A DNA stretch of 64,000 nt from assembly GCA_964570825.1 (NCBI GenBank), contig CAZMZJ010000005.1:1-64000 (forward strand). Reading direction: 5' to 3'. Position numbers and translations under genes: made by a program. Of this stretch, positions 1-8,483 are shown piece by piece. The notes below the pieces were generated by a model that was not told the origin of the DNA, did no database searches, and worked only from the letters and a program-made list of their open reading frames with translations. Within the stretch, counting starts at the first letter, position 1; each line of letters opens with the position of its first letter. Source of the stretch: UMGS1002 sp964570825 (GTDB lineage: Bacteria > Bacillota > Clostridia > Oscillospirales > CAG-272).

Positions 1-56
1 ATCTCGAAGACCGTCCGTATCTTGAGTATCACGATCCGTTGGAGGTATGGGCATGA
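1..56 (+). CDS. C-terminal end of an unidentified element gene (partial)
   Basis: An open frame runs from the left edge (codons in phase from position 3) to a TGA at 54-56, encoding the last 17 residues, ending PLEVWA. The stop overlaps the ATG of the next gene (ATGA), the usual sign of translational coupling in one operon. Too little is present to name a function. Confidence 0.55.
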   Translation, partial: LEDRPYLEYHDPLEVWA

Positions 57-301
57 GCAAAAACATCCGTATTACCGAGCCATCTGCTGAAATGCAGTTG
101 AAGATCAGACGGGCTTGCAATGCCATCGCTACGCAAAAGAAGCGTATGGTCAAATGCCCGTATTGCCAACACAATTCAATCGCTGTTTTCGAGGACACAC
201 GAGGTCATGTTCAAGCAAAGTGTAAAAACTGTGGGCGTGAGACCGTATTCGATGTTCTCAGTATGAGACGGTTAAAACTCCGACTTCGCCATCACGAGTA
301 A
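53..301 (+). CDS. Small zinc-ribbon protein of the mobile element
   Basis: An 82-residue protein with a zinc-ribbon signature: two CxxC knuckles at about residues 35-38 (CPYC) and 57-60 (CKNC), about 18 residues apart, in a basic background. The start at 53 is preferred over the in-frame ATG at 47 because it overlaps the upstream stop as ATGA and lies 7 nt after GGAGG. Small zinc-ribbon proteins of this type are common in conjugative and integrative elements of Clostridia, where they probably bind nucleic acid. That role is inferred; no specific partner is visible. Confidence 0.7.
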   Translation: MSKNIRITEPSAEMQLKIRRACNAIATQKKRMVKCPYCQHNSIAVFEDTRGHVQAKCKNCGRETVFDVLSMRRLKLRLRHHE

Positions 302-330
302 AGTCGGAGATAACAAAAAAATATTTTTCA

Positions 331-460
331 TAGCTGTGCTGTGGAGCCGCTGATTGGTGAGTCTTCCTAATGCCGCATGAACAGAGATTTCTCTATATAG
401 AGACCTCTGTTTTATCGGTATGGAATTACAAGCTCACCGTCATGCGGCTCTCTTTTTTGT
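331..460 (+). promoter_or_regulatory. Structured leader with possible alternative pairing and terminator, before the sigma-like gene
   Basis: A 9-bp inverted repeat, GCCGCATGA (372-380) with TCATGCGGC (440-448), is followed by TCTCTTTTTTG, which looks like an intrinsic terminator. Inside it a second hairpin pairs ACAGAG (381-386) with CTCTGT (405-410) around a TCTCT/AGAGA stem. An upstream GAGCCGC (344-350) is complementary to GCGGCTC (444-450), the same 3' arm, so two exclusive folds are possible, as in an attenuator. The pairing is read directly; regulation is inferred. Confidence 0.5.
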
Positions 461-502
461 CTCGTCCATCCGCTGCTCTGCGCCAGCGGAAAGGACAAGA
501 CA

Positions 503-1003
503 ATGAAAAGAATCCCCAAAACCCCAGTCGAGTTCGACTATGACCTCTGGACAACAGAGGACGGCAAGTGCATGGTGCGCGTAAAGCTCACCGGCGAAGT
601 AACGGAGGTAGACCGCGAGGTCATGAAAATCCTCCGCGCAGAAGAAAAGAAGCTGAGACGGTCCTTCACCGGCGAGGCATCTGAGGACGGTGAAGACGGA
701 GTTGATACTATCCTCTCTTTGGATTATGTCAGCTATGAAGGCGGCGAGGATATGGACCCGGCATGGCTTGAGGACAAATCTCGAATGGAAGATGAAGTGA
801 TGATGGAAATGATGATTAAGGAGTTCGCTCAATCACTCACGCCAAAACAGCTTGATGTTTTTCAGAGATGTCTCTTGGGTGGGGTATCTCTTCGAGAGTA
901 TTCAAGGGAAAAGGGCATCAGTAATCAGGCAATCTCGGACATCAATAAGGCGGTGCAAAAAAAATTCAAAAAGTTTTATGCGCGGTACTTGGCAAACGGC
1001 TAA
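503..1003 (+). CDS. Sigma-70 region 4-like DNA-binding protein of the mobile element
   Basis: A 166-residue protein. The N-terminal half is acidic and has no clear domain. The C-terminal part (about 110-160) resembles sigma factor region 4: SLTPKQLDVFQRCLLGG, then a helix-turn-helix around LREYSREKGISNQAISD, then a basic tail. Region 2 is absent, so it cannot be a complete sigma factor. Such truncated sigma-like proteins are common next to recombinase cassettes in clostridial integrative elements and probably regulate excision or transfer. It follows a structured leader and is not overlapped by the downstream genes. Confidence 0.7.
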   Translation: MKRIPKTPVEFDYDLWTTEDGKCMVRVKLTGEVTEVDREVMKILRAEEKKLRRSFTGEASEDGEDGVDTILSLDYVSYEGGEDMDPAWLEDKSRMEDEVMMEMMIKEFAQSLTPKQLDVFQRCLLGGVSLREYSREKGISNQAISDINKAVQKKFKKFYARYLANG

Positions 1004-1500
1004 AAAATGTCCGTTGTATTGTGAAGAGGGCAATAAGCCAACTTCGCTTGTTCCTTGAAAACTGAATAGTTCAGTGCTGCGGATCTTTCCTCTTTTCTCG
1101 AAGCGACTTGTCTTCTGCCGCCATGACCTCCAACCGGAGTGAGCGATCAACAGAGAGACTGAACAGCCGGATTTGCGAAGCAAATCATGTGGTGACGGCT
1201 GATCGCCATGATGGAGAAGTTGGGTATAATGATACTTCCGTCTCGATTTTTCGGGGCGGCTCGGAGCGATCCTCGGAGGGGTGAGAGTCCCATGATACCA
1301 ATTAACCGTTGGTAGTCCGTAGCATTCCCTATTCAGCAGGGGCGCGAGCTGCAAATATGCTGGATTTTTGAAACAAACCTATTAGAAACTTTTCATATAG
1401 TTTCAAGATGAAAACTATGTGGCAGAGTGTCGGGCGGTTTACTGCAAGATGCTCTGCCATATCCTTTTGTCCTGAGACAAAAATATCAAGCAGGAGGTGT
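1004..1500 (+). other. 500-bp non-coding stretch rich in potential RNA structure
   Basis: No convincing gene lies here. Several stems are visible: GCGAT (1143-1147) with ATCGC (1202-1206), stacking on CAGCCG (1164-1169) with CGGCTG (1196-1201), which encloses GATTTGC (1170-1176) with GCAAATC (1180-1186) closed by a GAA loop. Near the 3' end, 1417-1427 pairs with 1452-1462 (TGGCAGAG/CTCTGCCA core, one G-U). The stretch also holds a 7-bp direct repeat CTCGGAG around 1270-1290. It could be a structured RNA of the element or a long leader for the small gene that follows. No known family was recognised with certainty. Confidence 0.45.
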
Positions 1501-1507
1501 ATGATAC

Positions 1508-1750
1508 ATGATGGGCATTGAATCCATGAGAACGGTAGACCCGAAGACGGTTGACCGGAACACTCTCGTTCAGCGCAGCAGCGTCCGGCTCGATCCTACG
1601 GCACCGAGAGAGGAACGGCTGCGTGAGTTTATCAGGCAAATCAAAAATCCCTATTGCTATCTCGATGGAAAGACTGTCGTGAAGATCAGCTTCTCCAATA
1701 CAGATACCACTATGGAAGATTGTCTTGAGCATTATCTGAGAGGACTTTGA
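1508..1750 (+). CDS. Small recombinase-cassette-associated protein (DUF6870-like)
   Basis: An 80-residue soluble protein with an invariant-looking core FIRQIKNPYCYLDG followed by a VVKISFSNTDTTMEDCLEHYL tail. Proteins with this core are regularly found just upstream of large serine recombinases in clostridial elements, and I believe the family is DUF6870, from memory. Its function is unknown. AGGAGGT at 1492-1498 lies 9 nt before the ATG at 1508. The downstream recombinase operon has its own promoter, so the two may be expressed separately. Confidence 0.65.
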   Translation: MMGIESMRTVDPKTVDRNTLVQRSSVRLDPTAPREERLREFIRQIKNPYCYLDGKTVVKISFSNTDTTMEDCLEHYLRGL

Positions 1751-1802
1751 TTATGAACAAATTGAATCTTTTTCGCAGAAAACTTTTTTTTGCTTGGTTC
1801 TA

Positions 1803-1831
1803 TCGACAAGAGGAAGATTTTGTGGTATAAT
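1803..1831 (+). promoter_or_regulatory. Sigma-A promoter of the recombinase operon
   Basis: TCGACA (1803-1808), a 17-nt spacer and TATAAT (1826-1831). It is followed by a leader of about 140 nt before the first recombinase at 1977. The leader contains GAGCCGCCGATGG (1863-1875), resembling the GAGCCGCTGATTGG in the leader before the sigma-like gene. Confidence 0.65.
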
Positions 1832-1976
1832 CACATCAGGTCAAAAAAAGAAGAATAGGACTGAGCCGCCGATGGAATGTTGGGGGCTATGTCTTGTTTC
1901 TCTCATATCTAAGAAGCAAGCCTTCGTCTTTCTGATTTGATGTATCACACCAAACAGAAAAACGGAGGTTATTTTT

Positions 1977-3611
1977 ATGCCAACAAAGGTGTACCGAACA
2001 GCTATCTACTGCCGCCTCTCGCGTGAGGACGGTGACAAGGTGGAGAGTAATTCCATTGCAAGCCAGAGAGCCATCTGCGAGGACTTCATCGCAAAGCACG
2101 ACGATCTTGAAATCGTATGTGAGCCGTTTATTGATGACGGTTACAGCGGTGTTTCTTTCAATCGTCCGAACTTCAAGAAGCTCGAAGCTGCAATCAAGAA
2201 GGGGGCTATTGAATGCATCGTGGTCAAGGACCTCAGCCGCTTTTCAAGAAACTACATCGACGGTGGACGCTATCTTGAAAAGATTTTCCCTCAGCTCGGT
2301 ATTCGCTTCATAGCCATCAACGATGCCTATGACAGCTTGACCGGCGATCCTCAGTCTGACTCGTTTGTCATTCCGTTCAAAAACCTGATAAACGATTCCT
2401 ACTGCAAGGACATCTCAATGAAAATCCGTTCCAGCTTGGAGGTCAAGCAAAAGAACGGCGAGTTTGTAGGGGCATTCGCGCCCTACGGCTACATGAAATC
2501 CCCGGAGAACAAAAACCAGCTCATTGTCGATGAGGCGGTCAGTGAATATGTCCAGATGATCTTCGCTATGTATAAGGACGGTTTTTCAATCGGACGCATT
2601 GCTGCCAGACTGAATCAAATGGGCGTTTTATCTCCGATGGAATACAAACACTCAGCCGGAGTGAAGTTCGATACTATCTTCAAAACCGGCGAGACGGCGA
2701 AGTGGACATACAACGCCATTCTCCGCATCCTGACAAATGAGGTCTATATCGGCGTTCTGGCTCAGGGCAAGCGCGGCACTCCCAACTACAAGGTGCGCGT
2801 CGTTCAGAGCAAGGACGAAGCCGAGTGGGTAAAGGTTGAGAATGCCCATGAAGCCCTCGTTTCCTATGAAGACTTCATGGCGGTCAAGTCCATGATGAAG
2901 AGGGATATGCGCTGCGCTCCTGACAAGGAGGAAGCACATCTCTTCTCCGGCTTTCTGTTCTGCGGAGACTGCCAGCAGTCGATGATCCGCAAGACTGTTC
3001 CGTCAAAAACGAAGAAGTATATCTACTATGTCTGTTCTCAGAACAAGCATAGCCGCACTTGCAGTCCTCACAGCATCAGTGCCAAAGAGGTTGAGGAAAC
3101 CGTCTTTCGAGCCATCCATGACCAGATCGAGCTTGTCATCAATCTTGAAAAGGCACTTGAGATGATTGAGAGACTTCCGTCTCAAAGCCGCAAGGCATTC
3201 AACTACGAGGCTCAGATCACGAAAATTGAGGAAGAGATTGAGCGTCATCAGAAGCTCAAGCTCATGCTCTACGAAGACCTCTCTGACGGCGTAATTGATA
3301 AAGCGGAATATTTTGAGTTCCGCAACAGCTACACCAAAATCATAGAGGACAAGCAGGAAGCTCTCCTGCGCGTTAAAAAGGAAATGAAGCAGACGGTGAC
3401 AACCGGCACAATGGAGAGGAATTGGGTAACATTCTTCAAACAGTATGAAAACATCGAAGAGCTTAACCGCCGCGTCCTGATGAGCCTTGTTGACCGCATT
3501 TTGATCCACGAAAACCACGCTATTGAAATCGTCTTCAAGTACAAGGACGAATATCAGCAGACGCTTGAATATGTTCTCGGCTATTCCGATGAACTTGCCA
3601 TTGCCGGATAA
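1977..3611 (+). CDS. Large serine recombinase 1
   Basis: A 544-residue site-specific recombinase of the large serine integrase family. The resolvase domain starts with AIYCRLSRED, whose Ser15 is the expected nucleophile, followed by the DLSRFSRNYIDGG arginine region near residue 85. A recombinase domain (APYGY region, about 165-270) is followed by a zinc ribbon starting CGDC near residue 328 and a coiled-coil C-terminus. It starts after ACGGAGG and is the first of three tandem recombinases, 15 nt before the next. Together they probably excise and integrate the element; which one acts on which end is not visible. Confidence 0.93.
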   Translation: MPTKVYRTAIYCRLSREDGDKVESNSIASQRAICEDFIAKHDDLEIVCEPFIDDGYSGVSFNRPNFKKLEAAIKKGAIECIVVKDLSRFSRNYIDGGRYLEKIFPQLGIRFIAINDAYDSLTGDPQSDSFVIPFKNLINDSYCKDISMKIRSSLEVKQKNGEFVGAFAPYGYMKSPENKNQLIVDEAVSEYVQMIFAMYKDGFSIGRIAARLNQMGVLSPMEYKHSAGVKFDTIFKTGETAKWTYNAILRILTNEVYIGVLAQGKRGTPNYKVRVVQSKDEAEWVKVENAHEALVSYEDFMAVKSMMKRDMRCAPDKEEAHLFSGFLFCGDCQQSMIRKTVPSKTKKYIYYVCSQNKHSRTCSPHSISAKEVEETVFRAIHDQIELVINLEKALEMIERLPSQSRKAFNYEAQITKIEEEIERHQKLKLMLYEDLSDGVIDKAEYFEFRNSYTKIIEDKQEALLRVKKEMKQTVTTGTMERNWVTFFKQYENIEELNRRVLMSLVDRILIHENHAIEIVFKYKDEYQQTLEYVLGYSDELAIAG

Positions 3612-3626
3612 AGGAGGGATGAGCGA

Positions 3627-5339
3627 ATGGCACGAAAAAGCAGAAAAGTCGCAGCCGCAGCAGAGCCGATTATCGAAGCTGCTCCTGCGCAAATCTTCCC
3701 GACAGCCATCTATGCCCGTCTTTCCGTAGAGAACAGCGGCAAATCCGAAAAGGTGGATGTCATCACCAATCAGATTGAGATATGTAAGTCCTATATTGCA
3801 GACCGTCCGTATCTTGATCTTGTCGATACCTATATTGACAACGGACGCACCGGCACTGTTTTTGACAGACCGGAGTTCAATCGCCTGATGAACGACATTA
3901 AAAGCGGCAGGATCAAATGCCTGTTAGTCCGTGATCTCAGTCGTTTCGGGCGTGACTACATTGAGACTGGCACATACCTTGAGCGTATCTTTCCGCAAAT
4001 CGGTCTCCGGTTTATCTCTATCAAAGAGGTTTACGACAACTTTGATAACGACGGCTCAAACGAGAGCCTGATGATCCCTCTGCAAAACATGATAAACGCA
4101 CTCTATTCTAAGGACATTTCCCGTAAGGTCTCCACTGCGTTGAAAGCACAGATGGAGCAAGGGACCTTCCGCAAGAGAAATCTCCCGTATGGCTATAAGT
4201 GGAATGATGAACGCTCCAATATGGTCATCGACGAAGACAGCGCAAAGTTCGTTCGTCTGATGTTCCAATGGAAGATTGAGGGGTGGTCAATTCCGTCAAT
4301 CCTTGATGCCCTTGACTGTATGGGCGCACCAAATCCCGAAGCGCGTAAGCGTGAGGTCGGCACAAGAGACGGCGATCCGTCAAATCATACCGGCTGGTAC
4401 AGCTCGACGCTCTACGGCATACTCACGAATCCCCATTATGTAGGCGATACCGTTCTCGGACGGTCTATGAAAGCAATCTACAAAAACATCCCGTCTCACA
4501 ATGTAAAGGACAAGGATGAGTGGATTGTCTTTCCCAATACCCACGAGGCGATTATCTCCCGTGAGGACTTTCAAAGAGTGCAGGACATTATGAATGCCGC
4601 ATCCGAAGCCCGACAGACGAAAATGCAGAAGTCCGAAGAAATCAGAGCGACGCTCGTCAATCTCTTCGAGGGCAAGATTGTCTGCGCGGACTGCGGCAGG
4701 AAGATGTACTTTCACAGAAAGCGCATCGACAAGGACAAGCGCGGACGCTGGTATGCCTATTATGAGTGCAGCACTTCCGTTTCCAGACGGTATGAGCATT
4801 GTACTTCGCATTACACCCGGCAGGATAAGCTCGAAGCCGATGTACTTGCTGCTATACAGCTTCAAGTCAAGGCGGCTCTCGACTATGACAGGCTGCTCGG
4901 CAAGTTGAGAGGCAGCGAGGGCGAAAAGAGTATCCGTGACAAACTGAATGCTACAATCACAAGCCTTAACCTCAAGCTCGGCGGCGTTTCCAAGAAGCGC
5001 ACTCGGCTCTATGAGGACTTCACAGAAGGTCTTCTGGATGAAGAGGAATACACCTTCGCAAAGAAAAGCTACGATGAGCAGTATGCGGATCTGTCTCGCC
5101 GGTTGGACGAGGCAGTCCAGCGCAGAAGCAAGTTCAGTGAGGCGATGTCGGTTGATAACAAGTGGATCACGCTGATGAAGTCTGTCAGTACGGCAGAACA
5201 GCTCTCTCAGGATTTAGTGGACGAGTCTGTTGAGTTGGTCAAAGTCCATTATGACGGCTCGGTGGAGCTGGTCATGAAATACGGTGACATCTATGCACTC
5301 ACCTTGCAGAGTATCAAAGAAGTTCAGGAGGCGATGTAA
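3627..5339 (+). CDS. Large serine recombinase 2
   Basis: A 570-residue large serine recombinase. An Ala/Lys-rich N-terminal extension of about 25 residues precedes AIYARLSVEN, placing the catalytic serine at about residue 33. DLSRFGRDYIETGTYLE follows. A zinc ribbon begins with CADCGRKM and a long coiled coil completes the C-terminus. Ribosome site AAAGGAGG lies just before the start. Its stop overlaps the start of recombinase 3 by one base (TAATG), so the two are translationally coupled. Confidence 0.93.
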   Translation: MARKSRKVAAAAEPIIEAAPAQIFPTAIYARLSVENSGKSEKVDVITNQIEICKSYIADRPYLDLVDTYIDNGRTGTVFDRPEFNRLMNDIKSGRIKCLLVRDLSRFGRDYIETGTYLERIFPQIGLRFISIKEVYDNFDNDGSNESLMIPLQNMINALYSKDISRKVSTALKAQMEQGTFRKRNLPYGYKWNDERSNMVIDEDSAKFVRLMFQWKIEGWSIPSILDALDCMGAPNPEARKREVGTRDGDPSNHTGWYSSTLYGILTNPHYVGDTVLGRSMKAIYKNIPSHNVKDKDEWIVFPNTHEAIISREDFQRVQDIMNAASEARQTKMQKSEEIRATLVNLFEGKIVCADCGRKMYFHRKRIDKDKRGRWYAYYECSTSVSRRYEHCTSHYTRQDKLEADVLAAIQLQVKAALDYDRLLGKLRGSEGEKSIRDKLNATITSLNLKLGGVSKKRTRLYEDFTEGLLDEEEYTFAKKSYDEQYADLSRRLDEAVQRRSKFSEAMSVDNKWITLMKSVSTAEQLSQDLVDESVELVKVHYDGSVELVMKYGDIYALTLQSIKEVQEAM

Positions 5340-6928
5340 TGAGCAAGGATTATACCATCGGCATCTACATACGCCTGTCTCTGGCTGATGAAGATACCGG
5401 CTACGGAGGCAAAGCGGAAAGTGACAGCATCGGCAATCAGCGTATGCTTATAAACCGCTATCTCGACAAGCATCCGGTCCTGTCCAAATATCCGAGACTT
5501 GAGTTCGCGGATGACGGTTATACCGGTACGAACTTCAATCGTCCTCAGTTCGTGGCGATGATGGAAAAAGTCCGTCGAAGCGAGATCAATTTGATCATCG
5601 TCAAGGATTTTTCGCGTTTTTCTCGTGACTACATTGAAACCGGAAACTATCTGGAATGCACCTTTCCTTTTATGGGAGTACGCTTCATTTCCATCAACGA
5701 CGGATATGACAGCGATGACTACAAGGGTACAACCGGAGGTCTTGAGGTTGTCATGCGTAGCATCATCTACGCTGCATACAGCAAGGATTTGTCTATGAAG
5801 ACCACCTCTGCTAAGGTGCAAATGATGAAGCAAGGCAAGTATGTCGGAGGCTATGCGCCCTATGGCTACATGATGCACCCGACGAAAAGAAATGCCCTCG
5901 CCATTGATCCTGACTCCGCTGCTGTTGTCCGTCGCATCTTTGATGAGGCTATTGCCGGAAACAACACATCTGCAATCTGCAAGATGCTCAATGATGAGAA
6001 TGTACCTACGCCCGGACAGTATTTCAGAAGCAAGTATGGTGGCAACAAGAAGTTCAGTCACATGAGCGAGAAAATCAGTTGGGATGTGGCTATGGTGCTG
6101 CGGATCTTGAAGTATCAGATTTACACTGGAGATATGGTCAGCCATCGCAGAAAGAAATGTGGCATAAGCTCAAAGAAGACCGTGGCGCAAGAGCCGATCA
6201 TCGTTGAGGGTATGCACGAAGCGATTGTCAGCAAGGAAGAGTTTGAGCTTGCCCAGCGCGTGATCCGCACCGGCAATGATTGTTCTAACCGCAAGGTCAA
6301 GGACTACCCGCTTCGAGGGCTTGTCCTCTGTGGCAACTGCAAGCGAACATTGCAGCGAACTAAGCGCAAGAACGGAAGCGTTTTCTATTCTTGTCATCAC
6401 TCTGTTCATGACAGCGATACCGAGTGTCGTGTTGGAGAACGGTACAGCGAAGCGATGCTGGAAGCCATCGTCTACAATGCGTTTGGAGATTTCCTCGCTC
6501 TGGCTGAGAAGCAATCCGTCCAGAACAGAGAAGTCGGAGACATCCGTAAAGCAGCTATCAATGAGTGCGCTGCTAAGATCAAGTCATTGCAGATGCAGAG
6601 CGAGCAGCTCAAGAGTGCAAAGCTCAGGCTCTACGAGAAGTACACTTCCGACGGTCTCTCAAGGGATGACTACCTCAAGCAGAAGCAGGAAGCCGATGTG
6701 AAGCTGGCTGAGAATGCCGAAGCGATCCGTCAGGCACACGAGAGGATGCAGGAGCTTGACTCCGAACAGTCCTGCTCCGATGACCGTCTGAATGCTGTCT
6801 GCAATGGGTTCAGAGACAGCAAGGCACTGACATTCGAGCTGACACACGCTTTCATCAAAGCCATCTATGTCCACGCTCAGGACAACATCGAGATCGTTTG
6901 GAAGTTCGATGATTTCCTGCAAGGATGA
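5339..6928 (+). CDS. Large serine recombinase 3
   Basis: A 529-residue large serine recombinase. The nucleophile is Ser14 in GIYIRLSLAD; the SRFSRDYIETGNYLE arginine region, a recombinase domain with APYGYM, and a zinc ribbon beginning CGNCKR follow, then a C-terminal coiled coil. It is the last complete gene of the element on this side. The stop lies just before a perfect inverted repeat and the presumed junction with the interrupted resident recombinase. The three proteins are divergent from each other, so they are not a recent duplication. Confidence 0.93.
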   Translation: MSKDYTIGIYIRLSLADEDTGYGGKAESDSIGNQRMLINRYLDKHPVLSKYPRLEFADDGYTGTNFNRPQFVAMMEKVRRSEINLIIVKDFSRFSRDYIETGNYLECTFPFMGVRFISINDGYDSDDYKGTTGGLEVVMRSIIYAAYSKDLSMKTTSAKVQMMKQGKYVGGYAPYGYMMHPTKRNALAIDPDSAAVVRRIFDEAIAGNNTSAICKMLNDENVPTPGQYFRSKYGGNKKFSHMSEKISWDVAMVLRILKYQIYTGDMVSHRRKKCGISSKKTVAQEPIIVEGMHEAIVSKEEFELAQRVIRTGNDCSNRKVKDYPLRGLVLCGNCKRTLQRTKRKNGSVFYSCHHSVHDSDTECRVGERYSEAMLEAIVYNAFGDFLALAEKQSVQNREVGDIRKAAINECAAKIKSLQMQSEQLKSAKLRLYEKYTSDGLSRDDYLKQKQEADVKLAENAEAIRQAHERMQELDSEQSCSDDRLNAVCNGFRDSKALTFELTHAFIKAIYVHAQDNIEIVWKFDDFLQG

Positions 6929-6930
6929 GT

Positions 6931-6967
6931 AAAGAGTCCACGGGTATGAACAAACCGTGGACTCTTT
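6931..6967. repeat. Perfect 13-bp inverted repeat at the right end of the element
   Basis: AAAGAGTCCACGG (6931-6943) pairs with CCGTGGACTCTTT (6955-6967) around an 11-nt loop, 2 nt after the stop of recombinase 3. No run of T follows directly, only GCAAAAAATCC and a T-tract about 15 nt later, so it is not a canonical terminator. It may stop transcription or mark the element end. Confidence 0.6.
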
Positions 6968-7014
6968 GCAAAAAATCCTTATATTTTTTTAGTTCCTACT
7001 TGACACAAGAAGAC
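6968..7014. mobile_element. Presumed right attachment junction (attR) of the integrated element
   Basis: Element sequence ends after the inverted repeat. The fourth recombinase becomes recognisable at GAC-ATG-AGC-CGC (7012 on), coding DMSRLGRD. The residues before it do not fit the family, so the crossover probably lies between about 6,985 and 7,012. GA dinucleotides, typical cores for large serine recombinases, occur at 7009-7013. The exact core cannot be set without the left end. Confidence 0.45.
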
Positions 7015-8397
7015 ATGAGCCGCCTTGGGCGCGATTACCTCAAGGTTGGCTACTACACGGAAGTTTTCTTTCCCGGCTCCGATATCCGCTTCATAGCCAT
7101 CAACAACGGTGTCGACAGCGCTAACCAACAGGACAGCGATTTTACGCCATTCCTCAACATCATTAACGAATGGTACGCCAAGGATACCAGCAAGAAAATA
7201 CGCGCTGTGTTTAAGGCCAAAGGTCAGAACGGTAAGCCGCTCTGCACGAATCCTCCCTATGGCTACATAAAGGACCCGGAGGATAAGAACCACTGGATTG
7301 TTGACGAGGAAGCCGCAAAGGTTGTACGTGAAGTATTCCACCTCTGTGTATGCGGTTATGGGCCGCAGCAGATAGGCCGGGAAATGATGAAGCGAGGCTA
7401 TATGAATCCTACCGCTCATGCGAGAGCACACGGTAGAGGCACACCAGATAACCGGACTGTCGGTGACGATTACACCTGGCAGGACAGCACCGTTTCCCAC
7501 ATGCTTGGCCGGATGGAATACTTGGGGCATACGGTTAATTTCAAAACCTATCGCAAATCCTACAAGAACAAAAAGCAGCTCAAGAATGATCCTTCAGAAT
7601 GGCAGATTTTCGAGAATACGCACGAGGCCATTATTGACCAAGAAACCTTTGACATTGTGCAGCGCATCCGTGATGGCAGACGCCGGCTTACACCTATGGG
7701 CGAGATGCCGTTGCTCTACGGAATGGTGTTCTGTGCAGACTGCGGAAAGAAGCTCTATCAAGTTCGTAGCCGCAACCTTCCACAAAAGGAATACATGGTC
7801 TGCTCAACCTACCGAAAGATTAAAGGCGGCTGCAGCTCCCACCAAATACGCAACAAGGTTATTGAGGAATTGCTCCTTGACGGAATCCAGACTGTAACCG
7901 CCTATGCAAGAGAGCACGAGGCAGAGTTCGTAGAGCTTGTTACGAAGAAGTCACAGACAGAGCTTGACCGGAGCCTCAAAGATGGGAAACGCGAGCTTGA
8001 ACAGGCGCAGAGCCGCATCCGCAAGCTGGACGAGATTATTCAGCGGCTTTACGAGGATAACATTGAGGGCAAGATTTCCGATGAGCGTTTTGCCAAGATG
8101 AGCGCAAATTATGAGGAAGAACAGCGCACACTCAGTGACCGGGTAAATGAGCTGAAAAGGCTCATTGATTCCGAAAAAGAAAGCTCCATCAATGTTGACC
8201 GCTTCCTCAATCTTGTGCGTAAGTACACTGATGTCAAAGAGCTCACAGCCGAGATTATACGCGAGTTTGTTGAGAAAATCTACGTTCACCAGATGGAGCG
8301 CATAGGTGGCCAGAAGGTACAGCGCATCCGAATCGTATGGAACTGCATAGGCGAGTTTACACCGCCAGCTATTACTGAAAAGGAAAAATCGGCATAG
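7003..8397 (+). pseudogene. Resident large serine recombinase, 5' end removed by insertion
   Basis: The frame encodes the 3' part of a large serine recombinase: DMSRLGRDYLKVGYYTE, a recombinase domain with NPPYGYIKDPEDK, a zinc ribbon starting CADCGKKL, and a coiled coil with RLYEDNIEGKISDERF. The first 60-70 residues, including the YxRxS catalytic serine, are missing. The frame happens to stay open back to an ATG at 6925, which overlaps the stop of recombinase 3, but those about 26 residues come from the element end and do not resemble a resolvase domain. A catalytically dead remnant is the best reading; the missing 5' piece should lie at the element's left end. Confidence 0.82.
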
Positions 8398-8433
8398 CCG
8401 GTAAATACATACTAAACTATGCCGATATTTTTT
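8388..8433 (+). terminator. Terminator after the recombinase remnant
   Basis: ATCGGCATAG (8388-8397), overlapping the TAG stop, pairs with CTATGCCGAT (8417-8426) and is followed by ATTTTTT. This is a good intrinsic terminator. Confidence 0.75.
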
Positions 8434-8483
8434 CCGGGATTATATATCCCTAATTTGCACCCACTAACGATGCGGGGCTTTAA

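Noticed and set aside
1004..1500. Group II intron remnant
   Set aside because: GGGGTGAGAGTCCC resembles a domain I segment, but no GTGCG 5' end, domain V hairpin or reverse transcriptase was found.
6925..7011. True N-terminus of the fourth recombinase
   Set aside because: The 29 residues come from the inverted repeat and junction and show no resolvase motif; the open frame is accidental.
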